Assembly: GCF_001562055.1 (NCBI RefSeq)
Contig: NZ_LLWE01000025.1
Coordinates: 310,001-374,000, forward strand
Direction: 5' to 3'
From: Polycladidibacter stylochi
GTDB taxonomy: Bacteria > Pseudomonadota > Alphaproteobacteria > Rhizobiales > Stappiaceae
Length of the DNA stretch: 64,000 nt
Shown here piece after piece: positions 18,138 through 27,513 of this stretch (position 1 is its first letter; every line of letters starts with the position of its first letter). Both the position numbers and the translations under genes were made by a program. Under the pieces are notes generated by a model. The model was not told the origin of the DNA. It saw nothing but the letters and a program-made list of their open reading frames with translations, and made no database searches.

Positions 18138-20024
18138 TTAAACCCAGCGAAAGTTCCCTGCATTTTGTGCAAGGAAATGTCCGGGGCTTACTTCGTCAAA
18201 ACCATGAACAAAAGGCGCGTCTCCTACGGCCCGCACCGCACTGGGTATTTCCCCTTCTAACGGTACACTTTCACGTTTTTTTGAAGGATTAAGCTCCGGA
18301 ACCGCAGACAAAAGCCTGCGCGTATAAGGATGCTGAGGATTTTTAAATATTTGCTCTCGAGGCCCCAGCTCTACCAATTGCCCAAGATACATAACGGCAA
18401 CGCGGTGACATACCCGCTCAATCACCGCCATATCGTGGGAAATAAACAAATAGGACAACCCTTTTTCTGCTTGAAGATCCATCATCAAGTTCAATACCTG
18501 TGCCTGAACGGATACATCCAAGGCTGAAACGGCTTCATCTGCAATAATCAAGCTTGGCTCACAAGCCAAAGCACGTGCAATACAAATGCGCTGCCGCTGC
18601 CCCCCCGAAAATTCATGGGGGTAGCGATCATAATGCATGGATTGCAAACCAACCCGCTCGAGTAATTCCTTTACCCGTTTTTCAATCGCACTCTTACTTT
18701 CCAAAAGGCCATGGGTACGGATAGGCTCGGCAATACTCTCGCCAATCTTTTTTCGCGGGTTGAGCGATCCATAAGGATCTTGGAATATGTATTGAATCTC
18801 TTGGCGAAACTTTTTCCGTTGTGCTTTTGGGAGTTGAAAAACATCCTGCCCGCGAAACCGGACTGTACCACCAACAGGGTCGATAAGCTGCTGAATGGTT
18901 TTTCCAACTGTTGATTTCCCAGAGCCTGATTCGCCCACCAGCCCGAGCGTCTCGCCTTTAAACAGCTGGAAACCAACACTCTCCGCCGCATGCACATGAT
19001 GCGTGACTTTATTCAACAGCCCGGAACGAATATTAAAACGAGTTGTAAGCCCCGCAACTTCTAGCAAAGGGGCATTCTCGTATTTTGGCGCTACAGCCGT
19101 GTAAATAGGCCCATCTGTGCGCTGTTGTTTATCTTCGACAATATCAAAGCGCTCGGGAAGTGTTTTATTCTCCATAGAACCGATACGGGGCACAGCAGCC
19201 AACAAGCTTTTGGTATATGGGTGTTGCGGCTTGACCAGAACATCTTTTACATCGCCATATTCAACCTTGAGTCCTTGGCGCATTACCAGAACATCATCGG
19301 CCATTTCCGAAACAACGCCCATATCATGGCTTATGAAAACAACAGCCATATCAAGCTCGCTCTGCAGCTCGCGGATAATGTGCAAGATTTGCGCTTGAAT
19401 AGTTACATCAAGAGCGGTTGTTGGCTCATCAGCAATCAGTATTTTAGGACGGCACGAAAGCGCCATGGCTATCATCGCACGTTGACGCATACCACCGGAA
19501 AGCTGATGCGGATAGGAATCGATTATACGCTTGGCATGAGGCAAGCGAACTCTCTCAAGCCATTCCAGCGCTTCACGCCTTGCTTCAATTGTAGTCTTCT
19601 GACTATGAAGTTTGATCGCTTCAATGATCTGCGATCCAACGGTATAAACGGGGTTGAGCGAGGTCATCGGCTCTTGGAAAATCATGGCAATTTCATTACC
19701 ACGCAAAATACGAAGCGCCTTCTCTGGCAAGTCGTTGATATTAACCTCATGCCCGTAATGCGGGCTGTCAAACAGCACAGTTCCCTGGCTTATACGCCCC
19801 CCCACATGCGGTATTAAACCAAGAAGAGCGAGCGAGGAAACCGATTTACCAGATCCAGATTCCCCAACTATGGCAAGTGTTTTCCCTTGATCAAGGCTAT
19901 AGGATAGCTTTTGGACTGCGCAAAATGGCGCCCGTGGATCACCAAATTCAATTGAAAGATCTTGAACGCGCAGTACTGGCCCCCGGTGAGCATCAGTAGC
20001 GACTTCTCCTATAGTATTAATCAA
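18138..20024 (-). CDS. Peptide ABC transporter ATP-binding protein, DppD-DppF fusion
   Basis: One ~628-residue chain holds two full ABC ATPase domains, each with Walker A (GESGSGKS near residues 55 and 350), an LSGG-type signature (LSGGMRQRAMIAMALSC; FSGGQRQRICIARALAC), Walker B and the OppD/OppF C-terminal tail (QHPYTKSLLAAVP; QHPYTRRLLSAVP). The two halves replace the usual separate DppD and DppF. The best start is a TTG at 20024, seven bases after gagagg; the TTG at 20030 is too close to that site. It is the first gene of the operon ATPase, binding protein, permease, permease, peptidase. Confidence 0.92.
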   Translation of the reverse strand: MINTIGEVATDAHRGPVLRVQDLSIEFGDPRAPFCAVQKLSYSLDQGKTLAIVGESGSGKSVSSLALLGLIPHVGGRISQGTVLFDSPHYGHEVNINDLPEKALRILRGNEIAMIFQEPMTSLNPVYTVGSQIIEAIKLHSQKTTIEARREALEWLERVRLPHAKRIIDSYPHQLSGGMRQRAMIAMALSCRPKILIADEPTTALDVTIQAQILHIIRELQSELDMAVVFISHDMGVVSEMADDVLVMRQGLKVEYGDVKDVLVKPQHPYTKSLLAAVPRIGSMENKTLPERFDIVEDKQQRTDGPIYTAVAPKYENAPLLEVAGLTTRFNIRSGLLNKVTHHVHAAESVGFQLFKGETLGLVGESGSGKSTVGKTIQQLIDPVGGTVRFRGQDVFQLPKAQRKKFRQEIQYIFQDPYGSLNPRKKIGESIAEPIRTHGLLESKSAIEKRVKELLERVGLQSMHYDRYPHEFSGGQRQRICIARALACEPSLIIADEAVSALDVSVQAQVLNLMMDLQAEKGLSYLFISHDMAVIERVCHRVAVMYLGQLVELGPREQIFKNPQHPYTRRLLSAVPELNPSKKRESVPLEGEIPSAVRAVGDAPFVHGFDEVSPGHFLAQNAGNFRWV

Positions 20025-20616
20025 GCCCAAACCTCTCGAAGTATTTCTTATTGCCTCTCCCTAACGATGAAAAATTATCGCTATTTTGTCAATAAAGTAA
20101 TTTTAAAAACACTTTATATGCTACCAATCACAACCAAAATAAACTAAATATTTAATCAGTTAACTGCACATTATTTGTATTTATGCAGATTAAATAGCCA
20201 TTTAGCCTACTAAGATTGAGTATTTCTCATATTAATTGCAATAAAACTACAACACAACTTTTTACTAAATAAATTTAGCAATACATATCTCTTAGTTGGG
20301 CAGTGACGCCCCTTATACCTGATAAGTGCTTTAATCCTTTGAGGACTCGTGCAAATAGCAAGCGAATAAAAGAGGTGATGAAAACGCATATACACGCAAA
20401 TGCCCATAGCAAGTGCGGTATATTATTACCAGCAAATACAAAACGGCCCTGCGCCAACAAAGACAGCAAGGCCGTTTAAATAATTCACTTTTAGGCGTGT
20501 TCTGCTTGATAGAGCTCAAGCTAACTAGATGAAACCGTTAAAATGAGCGGCTAAGGCACGAGCACAAATGCAATATGCTTAAATAGCCTACTCTGATCAC
20601 CGTTTTCACTTCAGGA
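20025..20616. other. AT-rich intergenic region with one terminator
   Basis: About 590 bases. It includes the promoter region of the peptide ABC operon (right after 20024, very AT-rich). The only structured element is the hairpin at 20441-20477. No convincing coding frame is seen. Confidence 0.5.
20441..20477 (-). terminator. Probable terminator of the DUF1217 gene
   Basis: On the minus strand aaacggcc and ggccgttt (20470-20477 with 20441-20448) form a perfect 8-bp stem, followed by ttttgtatttg. It lies about 140 bases after the stop of the DUF1217 gene. Confidence 0.6.
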
Positions 20617-21804
20617 TTAACCACCAAGCTTTAGGCTATTGAACTGAGCCAAAGTACTCGGATTAATGCCAAAGCCCGGATTCGAGAACAAGGAAACTGT
20701 AGGTGCAACACCAATATTATTATTGATGTCAAACATACTGGTAAATCTGGTAATTGTTTTTTCCAGAGCCTTAGGCGTAATTAAGTCCTCTACCTTTAAC
20801 TTTTTCAAAATATGCGCCGCTTGCTTGTCAACGTTACCGCCAACCATTTTATCTGGCATATTAATGGTAGTACGAACGAACTTATAGAGTGCAGGATCCG
20901 CTAGTATTTCATAGGCCCAGTTATCCTTAACCTTTTGTGATATCTTGGGATCATCAAGAGTTTTTTGCGAAGGAAGTAACTCGGGGATCTTACGTTTGAA
21001 GTACAGCGCCAACCGCACACCTTCGTTCTCGGCACCCTCGTTAAGCTCTAAAGTTTGCTTCAGGTACTTATCGACGACTTTTTGCTGACCGGCAATCAGC
21101 TTATCTTGTATCGCTTTGGTTTTTTCAGCTCGCATCGACTGAAGCATATCTTCAACCTTAAATGATTTTGTAAGGTCATTGAGGTTGAGTTTCTTATCCA
21201 AAAAGTCAATTTGCTTATCGAGGCTCTGCCTCCGCATTTCTGCAGGCATGCGCGCAATATCTTGTATATTCTGCTTTAAAACCGGATCACCTAGGATGTT
21301 GCTCCAGATTTTCGTTTTCTTAGCATAATCAAACTCTGTAGAACCGATGCTATAATTATTCGGAATAAACATTTTCAACACAGAAACAAAATAGTTATCT
21401 TTGTTCTTTTGCGCAGTCACTTGCTCTTGAGTGTGCGTCGCCTCTGTAACGAGAGATGTTTGCCCTTTAATACCACCGGTCCGTAAATAACTAAACTCTT
21501 CAACAAAGTGCTTAAAGCGTTTATCAGTTAGCTTATTCGCAAATGACTTAGGGTCATCAACACCCTCATTAAGGGCCTTTTTCATAAACCCCTTGGCATA
21601 GGCCATATCATTCAGGCCCATCGCTCGCATGGCATAGTTAAAAACTTGAAAGTCATTAACAAATTCGTCTACAGAGGTAATATTCTTCATACGCTCAAGA
21701 AAGTGAGCACTTTCTCGCTTTACCTGCGGATCTTTGGAGGTCGTCTCCAATGTTTTCGCCATATCGCGAGTAACCAGTCTGTATCGAAGTGCTGTATCCA
21801 ACAT
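20617..21804 (-). CDS. DUF1217 family protein
   Basis: A 395-residue hydrophilic, helix-rich protein. The repeated pattern of DUF1217 is visible (FVNDFQVFNYAMRAMGLNDM, FANKLTDKRFKHFVEEFSY, and a third similar block near residues 280-320, NWAYEILADPALYKFVRTT). DUF1217 proteins are known from alphaproteobacteria and are often encoded in flagellar regions, but no function is established. No flagellar gene is next to it here. A ggag site precedes the ATG. The C-terminal ~45 residues are low-complexity, rich in Asn, Gly and Pro, suggesting a secreted or surface-exposed tail. Confidence 0.75.
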   Translation of the reverse strand: MLDTALRYRLVTRDMAKTLETTSKDPQVKRESAHFLERMKNITSVDEFVNDFQVFNYAMRAMGLNDMAYAKGFMKKALNEGVDDPKSFANKLTDKRFKHFVEEFSYLRTGGIKGQTSLVTEATHTQEQVTAQKNKDNYFVSVLKMFIPNNYSIGSTEFDYAKKTKIWSNILGDPVLKQNIQDIARMPAEMRRQSLDKQIDFLDKKLNLNDLTKSFKVEDMLQSMRAEKTKAIQDKLIAGQQKVVDKYLKQTLELNEGAENEGVRLALYFKRKIPELLPSQKTLDDPKISQKVKDNWAYEILADPALYKFVRTTINMPDKMVGGNVDKQAAHILKKLKVEDLITPKALEKTITRFTSMFDINNNIGVAPTVSLFSNPGFGINPSTLAQFNSLKLGG

Positions 21805-22016
21805 TGCGAAGAATCTCCAAAGTATAATTTACCTTAAAACATGAAGCCTTTGCCTTGTCCGAAGCTTGTAAAATTTGAATATTAGTAGTTTTATTACAGA
21901 TACAACTTATTACAACCAAAAAGTGTATACACAATTATCATATAAAATAACGCTTCGTGGGAATGCAAAAATAAGTTGCAAATTAATTAGATGCCAAATT
22001 AACCCAATGAAATCAT

Positions 22017-22086
22017 CTAGGCGCGCACACAAGCAAGATCTATAAACACTAGACCAAAAGAATGCCTGCTTGTGTACGCGAGCTAG
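22017..22086 (-). terminator. Long hairpin just after the NCS1 permease gene
   Basis: cgcgcacacaagca (22022-22035) pairs with tgcttgtgtacgcg (22067-22080) with one mismatch; the flanking ctag sequences can extend it. The hairpin lies within 10 bases of the permease stop codon and probably ends that transcript. Confidence 0.5.
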
Positions 22087-22089
22087 GAT

Positions 22090-23589
22090 TTAACGCTTGT
22101 TGAATTGAGCCAATACTAAATACGCAAGGCCAGCAACAAAAAGCCCCACAAACCAAGCATAAGTATAAAGGTCCAAAAAGAACTGTGGTGCTGTTTCACT
22201 TAGTCCTACAGCAACCATAAAGCCTGGAAGGTTGGGCAAAATACCAATTATCAATGCCCCCAAACCAGCAAGATTCCAGCCCTTACAACCAGTATAACAA
22301 CCTTCCATGCGGAACAAATCTTCCACATTGAGTTTCGTCTGGCGAAGGAGATAGTAATCTGCCAACATAATTCCAGCAATTGGCCCTAAAAGTGCCGAAT
22401 AGGCAACCAGCCAACCGATAATGTGGTTCACAAGCACCCAGGGGAACATGACCAAACCAATGCCTGCAGTAATATAGCCACCACGGCGAAGATTTATCGA
22501 TCTAGGTGCTAAATTGGAAAAACCGTGCGCAGGAGCAACCACGTTCGCAGCCAGGTTTGTCGTTAATGTTGCAACAATAAGGACAACGAGTGCCAGTATA
22601 ATGCCCATTCCCCCCATACGCTCTGCCAGTTGCACAGGGTCCCAAATAGCTTCCCCATAAATCACAACAGTGGCAGATGTCACAGCAGCCGCAATAAAAG
22701 CAAATAATGCCATAGGTATCGGCAGCCCCAAAGCTTGCCCAACCAACTGGTCTTTTTGCGAGCTAGCATAACGTGTAAAATCTGGAATATTCAGCGCCAA
22801 TGTTGCCCAATAGCCAATCATACCCGTTAAACCCGGCCAAAAGGCAGACCAGAATTGCCCTTCTTTAGGCTGCCCGGCATCAAACAGAGAGGGCGTCGAT
22901 AGCATTTGCCCAAATCCCCCGGCTTGCACATAGGCCCAAACCAGCAATGCGATGCCCATAACTAGAAGAAACGGTGCAGCGTAAATTTCTAGCCAGCGAA
23001 TGGACTCGGTTCCATTGCGAATGAAGTATAAATGCAATCCCCAAAAAGCCAGGAAGCTGATGAATTCACCGCCATTGATACCAAGTATTGGCAATGGGTC
23101 TCCAATTAAAGCATCGCCAGTTAGCCTATTAAGTATCACGTAAATTGCAGAGCCACCGACCCATGTTTGAATACCAAACCAACCACAGGCCACAATACCC
23201 CGGGCGACCGCTGGTAATTTTGCCCCGGCAGGACCAAAGGAAGAGCGTAGCAATACAGGAAAAGGAATCCCGTATTTAGTACCCGCATGCCCCACCAAAA
23301 CCATGGGCACCAAGACAATGACATTGGCGAGCAAAATCACGATAACAGCTTGATCCCAACTCATGCCATCACTAATCAAAAAGGATGCCAACATATATGC
23401 TGGAATACTAACAACCATTCCAACCCAAAGTGCCGCAATTGAAATCCAGTTCCATGTACGGGCCGAAGCACTCACAGGTAGCTGATCTTCGTTATAGAGT
23501 GCTTCATCAATCCCGTTTAATTGACTATGCATCACACCGAACTCATCAGGCACTGCGTTATTATCAGTCATTTTTCCTGTATTCGTCAT
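22090..23589 (-). CDS. NCS1 family nucleobase permease (cytosine/uracil/allantoin type)
   Basis: A 499-residue inner-membrane symporter with about twelve hydrophobic segments. Family marks are WNWISIAALWVGMVVSIPAYMLAS near residue 45, YGIPFPVLLRSSFGPAGA near 110, WFGIQTWVGGSAIY near 140, and NIPDFTRYASSQKDQ near 270. NCS1 proteins import purines, pyrimidines, hydantoins, allantoin or thiamine precursors. The divergent RutR-like regulator suggests a pyrimidine. The ATG at 23589 has a gagg site six bases upstream. Exact substrate is not determined. Confidence 0.9.
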   Translation of the reverse strand: MTNTGKMTDNNAVPDEFGVMHSQLNGIDEALYNEDQLPVSASARTWNWISIAALWVGMVVSIPAYMLASFLISDGMSWDQAVIVILLANVIVLVPMVLVGHAGTKYGIPFPVLLRSSFGPAGAKLPAVARGIVACGWFGIQTWVGGSAIYVILNRLTGDALIGDPLPILGINGGEFISFLAFWGLHLYFIRNGTESIRWLEIYAAPFLLVMGIALLVWAYVQAGGFGQMLSTPSLFDAGQPKEGQFWSAFWPGLTGMIGYWATLALNIPDFTRYASSQKDQLVGQALGLPIPMALFAFIAAAVTSATVVIYGEAIWDPVQLAERMGGMGIILALVVLIVATLTTNLAANVVAPAHGFSNLAPRSINLRRGGYITAGIGLVMFPWVLVNHIIGWLVAYSALLGPIAGIMLADYYLLRQTKLNVEDLFRMEGCYTGCKGWNLAGLGALIIGILPNLPGFMVAVGLSETAPQFFLDLYTYAWFVGLFVAGLAYLVLAQFNKR

Positions 23590-24017
23590 TCGCGCCTCAA
23601 TTTATTCAAGCTACTTTTCAAGGAAATTCGCTAAACCCAAGCAAATTGACGGGCTTTTATCATATAGAGGGTCTATGTCATCACTTTTTGCTAGTTTACA
23701 CAAAAAACAGGAAATATATTTATATAACCAGTCATCATCAGGTATATATATCCACAAATTCGTCTATATTTTTACTACAAAGTCAAATTTATTACCCAAA
23801 GGGAATCAGAAACAATAAACTACTTTGATAGTGTAGAAATAATTTATTATGCAATATATTACTCAAGTTAAAACGAAAATAATTATTACTACTAATATAA
23901 ACTATAAAGAACAATAATAGAAAAATTGAAATTCTTTATTTCAATGGACTTTCGAGTGTTTACTCGTTAGTTACACCTTCAAGAGCACACTTATATTCTA
24001 TCTGGTAGCAATAAACC
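23590..24017. promoter_or_regulatory. Divergent promoter region of the permease and TetR genes
   Basis: Very AT-rich stretch of about 430 bases between two divergent genes. I looked for the RutR consensus palindrome (TTGACCA-TGGTCAA) and did not find a good match. No gene or terminator is seen. Confidence 0.4.
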
Positions 24018-24644
24018 ATGGCGCATGCATCGAATTCGCGCGGTCAAACACGAATACAAAAAGAAAAATCAGAGGCCATCCTCGCCGCTGCATTAAAAGT
24101 ATTTGCAAACTACGGTTTTCGTGGCGCGACAATTGATCAGATTGCCGATGAGGCTGGGCTATCAAAGCCAAATTTGCTCTATTATTTCAAAAATAAAGAG
24201 GACATGCACCACCAGCTTATCGAGCGTATACTTGTTATCTGGCTTGATCCATTGCGTCAGTTTTCAGCAACGGGAGAACCAGTGGAAGAAATATGCGCCT
24301 ATGTGCAACGTAAGTTAGAAATGGCACGCGACTTTCCATTACAAAGCCGACTGTTTTGCTCTGAGGTTTTACAAGGAGCTCCCAACATAATGAGTGAGCT
24401 CACCGGCCCGTTGAAAACACTGGTCGACGAAAAGGCAATGCTTATAGAACATTGGGCAAAAGCTGGCTACATTAACCCAGTTGACCCCTATCACTTACTG
24501 TTCTCCATATGGGCAACAACCCAGCATTATGCAGACTTTTCTATACAGGTTGAAGCGGTGCTGGCACAAAACAAACAACACTGGTTTGTTGACGCCTCAG
24601 CACACCTAGATAAATTATTCCGTACATTACTGAAGCCCAGCTAA
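24018..24644 (+). CDS. TetR family regulator, RutR-like
   Basis: A 208-residue regulator. The N-terminal helix-turn-helix (ILAAALKVFANYGFRGATIDQIADEAGLSKPNLLYYFKNKEDMH) and the C-terminal domain (DFPLQSRLFCSEVLQGAPNI, FSIWATTQHYADF) closely follow RutR, the uracil/thymine-responsive regulator of pyrimidine catabolism. It is divergent from an NCS1 permease, which it probably controls. The rut degradation genes themselves are not in the window. RutR identity is by remembered similarity plus context. Confidence 0.82.
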   Translation: MAHASNSRGQTRIQKEKSEAILAAALKVFANYGFRGATIDQIADEAGLSKPNLLYYFKNKEDMHHQLIERILVIWLDPLRQFSATGEPVEEICAYVQRKLEMARDFPLQSRLFCSEVLQGAPNIMSELTGPLKTLVDEKAMLIEHWAKAGYINPVDPYHLLFSIWATTQHYADFSIQVEAVLAQNKQHWFVDASAHLDKLFRTLLKPS

Positions 24645-24862
24645 AAACACGAAACCTACAACATACATTATCATCTTCATATTTTATTATTTTTTTACCT
24701 ATTGGGGATCCACATTACATCAATAAATACAATATATTAGCAAGATTCTCAGTTCAGGACCTATGAATAATCCAGCCTCGGTTCAGCAACCGACCCTATC
24801 AGTATGCAAAATACAACTAAAAAGTGATTAGTTAACATCTATCAACTAGGGTCCTATCATAA

Positions 24863-27211
24863 ATGTCTGTTGATCAAAATCTACGTAAAGCTAAGTCTGC
24901 CATTAAGAAACAACAATACGACATAGCTGCTGGGCACTACCGTGAAATTTTGAACAAGTTTCCCAACAATCAACGCGCACTGACTGGGCTTTTAGAAATT
25001 GAAAAGCAAGCTCCCACGGAAGATGTTATGGATAGCTTGTATAGCCTTTATAAGGCTAATCAATTTAATGAAGTAATTACAGCTGCTGCTAGCCATTATG
25101 ATACGCATAATAAATCATGGGAGCTCAACTACTTGTTCGCAGCAACCAAATCTCTATTACAACAATGGGAAGAAGCCGAAGATTACTTAGAGACAGCGTA
25201 TAGATACAGCCCCACCAATGCACGCATTTTAAAACACTATGCACAAACAGCGCATTACAATGGTAAATATCGTAAAGCGCTGCAGCTGATGCAAAAATTA
25301 GTCGCGATTGAGCCTCAAAACCTGCAAAACCTATTAGACCTAGCAATAAAGCAATTATCTTTAGGTGAGCGCTCAGCTGCAATAACTACTTTGCAAGCAG
25401 CAGCACAAATTATAAGAGATGCAGATTTTACACGCTTAGATTTTGAAGAAATCTCAGAAACCGAACTTGTCAATAATATTCAAAAGGTAATTGAAGAATA
25501 CGAAAAAGATAGAGATTATCAATTCGAACAGTATTTACAAATAAATAATTTCTATAATAAATTTGGAGATAAACAAAGGGCTCTAGCAATATTGGAAAAA
25601 GCCCAAAAATTGCAACCGGAGAACGCAACAGTTTATAGTAAAATTGCAGAGCATTATAATTCGATAGATGACCTGCAACAGGCTGGCACATACTTTGAAA
25701 AAGCCATTCAACTCGGATCACAAGACCTGTTTACATTAAAAACCGCTTCAGAGTTCCTATTTGATTTAGGAGAGTTTGAGAAAAGCGCTCAGCTGGCAGC
25801 CCGATCACTCAATATTCAGCCGAACGATCTAAATGCTAATTCCTTATTAATTAGTAGCTTAACACATACCTGTGATTGGTCTCTCGAAAATCAGCTAGAT
25901 AAACTCGTAGATAGTAGTTCCAAAGATCAAGGGAACAGTAAATCATCAATAAACCCTTTTTCAACGCTGAGATTTACAGACAAAGCCGATAAACAACTGT
26001 TGATTTCAAAAAAATACTATCAATTCAACTATTTAGATAACAGCAGAGAAGCAAATGAGCTCACTACTCCAGTAAATGGTAAAATCAAAGTTGGATACTA
26101 CTCCTGCGATTTCTACGACCACGCAACCATGCACTTAATAGCACAGCTGTTTGAGCTGCACGACAAACAACACTTCGAAATACACATTTTCTCCTATGGG
26201 AAGCAAGTCGATGATCATGTCAGTCGTAAACTGAAACAAAATACACAGCACTATCACGATATTAGCCGAATGAATAATGTAGATATTGCTGCCCTATCGG
26301 ATAAACTGGGTATCAATATTGCCATCGATTTAAAAGGCTATACACATAACAGTCGATTTGAAATCTTTGCCCATCGTGTTGCACCAATTCAAATCAGTTA
26401 TCTTGGCTACCCAGGCACAACAGGTGCACCGTTCATGGATTACATGATCGCCGACCCTGTGACAATTCCTAGTGGCTATGATCAATTTTACTCAGAAAAA
26501 ATCATCTATATGCCAAACAGTTATCAGGTAAACGATAACCAAAGAAGCATAGCAGACAACCCCACAAGCCGCGCACAGCATAATTTGCCTGAAGATACCT
26601 TTGTATTTTGCTGCTTTAACAACTCCTACAAAATTTCACCGCACGAATTTACGATATGGATGCAGCTCGTCAAACAGGTCGAAGGCAGTGTGCTCTGGCT
26701 CTATCAAGCAAATGAGGCTGCCGAGAAAAACCTGCAAAAAGAGGCACAAAAACACGGGGTCAGCACCGATCGATTGATCTTTGCACCGAAAATGCCCCAA
26801 AGCGAGCATCTCGAAAGACAAAAACATGCCGATTTATTCCTCGACACTTTCAACGTAAACGCCCACACAACTGCCTCGGATGCCCTATGGGGCGGCCTTC
26901 CTGTAATTACCAAAGCAGGTGAAAGCTTTGCAGCACGCGTGGCAGCAAGTTTGCTAACGGCGATTGGATTGCCCGAGCTGATTACACATTCGCAAGAAGA
27001 ATATGCCGCCCTAGCCCTCCACCTGGCAACCCATCCGGAAGAATTACGCGCGATCAAGCAAAAACTCCAACAAAACCGACACACGGCACCGCTATATGAC
27101 AGTGAGGGCTTTACCCGCCATTTAGAAAGAGCCTTCGAAGAAGTCATAAATCGCTATAACAGCGGCGCAAAACCAGAGAATATTGACGTAAAGGAGCTAA
27201 TAGCTCAATAG
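24863..27211 (+). CDS. TPR-containing GT41 family glycosyltransferase (O-GlcNAc transferase-like)
   Basis: A 782-residue protein. About residues 1-330 are TPR repeats (for example NARILKHYAQTAHYNGKYRKAL and ATVYSKIAEHYNSIDDLQQAG). From about 390 comes the GT41/SPINDLY catalytic region: GYYSCDFYDHATMHL, IAIDLKGYTHNSRFEI, APIQISYLGYPGTTGAPFMDY and the nucleotide-sugar block NAHTTASDALWGGLPVITKAGESFAARV. Bacterial members glycosylate proteins such as adhesins or flagellin on Ser/Thr; the acceptor here is unknown. It stands alone on the plus strand. The N-terminal half is clearly more AT-rich than the catalytic half. Confidence 0.9.
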   Translation: MSVDQNLRKAKSAIKKQQYDIAAGHYREILNKFPNNQRALTGLLEIEKQAPTEDVMDSLYSLYKANQFNEVITAAASHYDTHNKSWELNYLFAATKSLLQQWEEAEDYLETAYRYSPTNARILKHYAQTAHYNGKYRKALQLMQKLVAIEPQNLQNLLDLAIKQLSLGERSAAITTLQAAAQIIRDADFTRLDFEEISETELVNNIQKVIEEYEKDRDYQFEQYLQINNFYNKFGDKQRALAILEKAQKLQPENATVYSKIAEHYNSIDDLQQAGTYFEKAIQLGSQDLFTLKTASEFLFDLGEFEKSAQLAARSLNIQPNDLNANSLLISSLTHTCDWSLENQLDKLVDSSSKDQGNSKSSINPFSTLRFTDKADKQLLISKKYYQFNYLDNSREANELTTPVNGKIKVGYYSCDFYDHATMHLIAQLFELHDKQHFEIHIFSYGKQVDDHVSRKLKQNTQHYHDISRMNNVDIAALSDKLGINIAIDLKGYTHNSRFEIFAHRVAPIQISYLGYPGTTGAPFMDYMIADPVTIPSGYDQFYSEKIIYMPNSYQVNDNQRSIADNPTSRAQHNLPEDTFVFCCFNNSYKISPHEFTIWMQLVKQVEGSVLWLYQANEAAEKNLQKEAQKHGVSTDRLIFAPKMPQSEHLERQKHADLFLDTFNVNAHTTASDALWGGLPVITKAGESFAARVAASLLTAIGLPELITHSQEEYAALALHLATHPEELRAIKQKLQQNRHTAPLYDSEGFTRHLERAFEEVINRYNSGAKPENIDVKELIAQ

Positions 27212-27513
27212 CAAGACCAGCATTTCCAACAAATGGGCCATTGCGACAATGGCCCACAAAGACTTCAGTTTTATAACAGGTAACACGGCCTAGTTACTGA
27301 GTTAATTAATGCGCAGTGCGCACGGTCCATTGTTTGTACCAGTTCACACAATTATGTCTGCGCAAAATATCGCTACCACTTACAAGATGCGCACTGGAAT
27401 CATTGCTATTGAATAAGTGTATAAATGGCTCATGCGCCCCATTATACAAGCATCATACTATATCCTATAAGAACTTTAATTAAACCAGTTACACTAAACA
27501 TATATTTTAGTTC
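27212..27513. other. Convergent intergenic region
   Basis: About 300 bases between the glycosyltransferase and acetate kinase stops. It holds the hairpin at 27234-27256 and otherwise nothing recognisable. Confidence 0.4.
27234..27256. terminator. Strong hairpin after the glycosyltransferase gene
   Basis: tgggccattg (27234-27243) and caatggccca (27247-27256) form a perfect 10-bp stem with a three-base loop, 23 bases after the stop codon. The T-run is poor on the plus strand and slightly better on the minus strand (tttgttgg). Confidence 0.6.

Noticed and set aside
19125-19817. Plus-strand 230-codon frame
   Set aside because: It is antisense to the DppD-DppF fusion, which has complete Walker and signature motifs.
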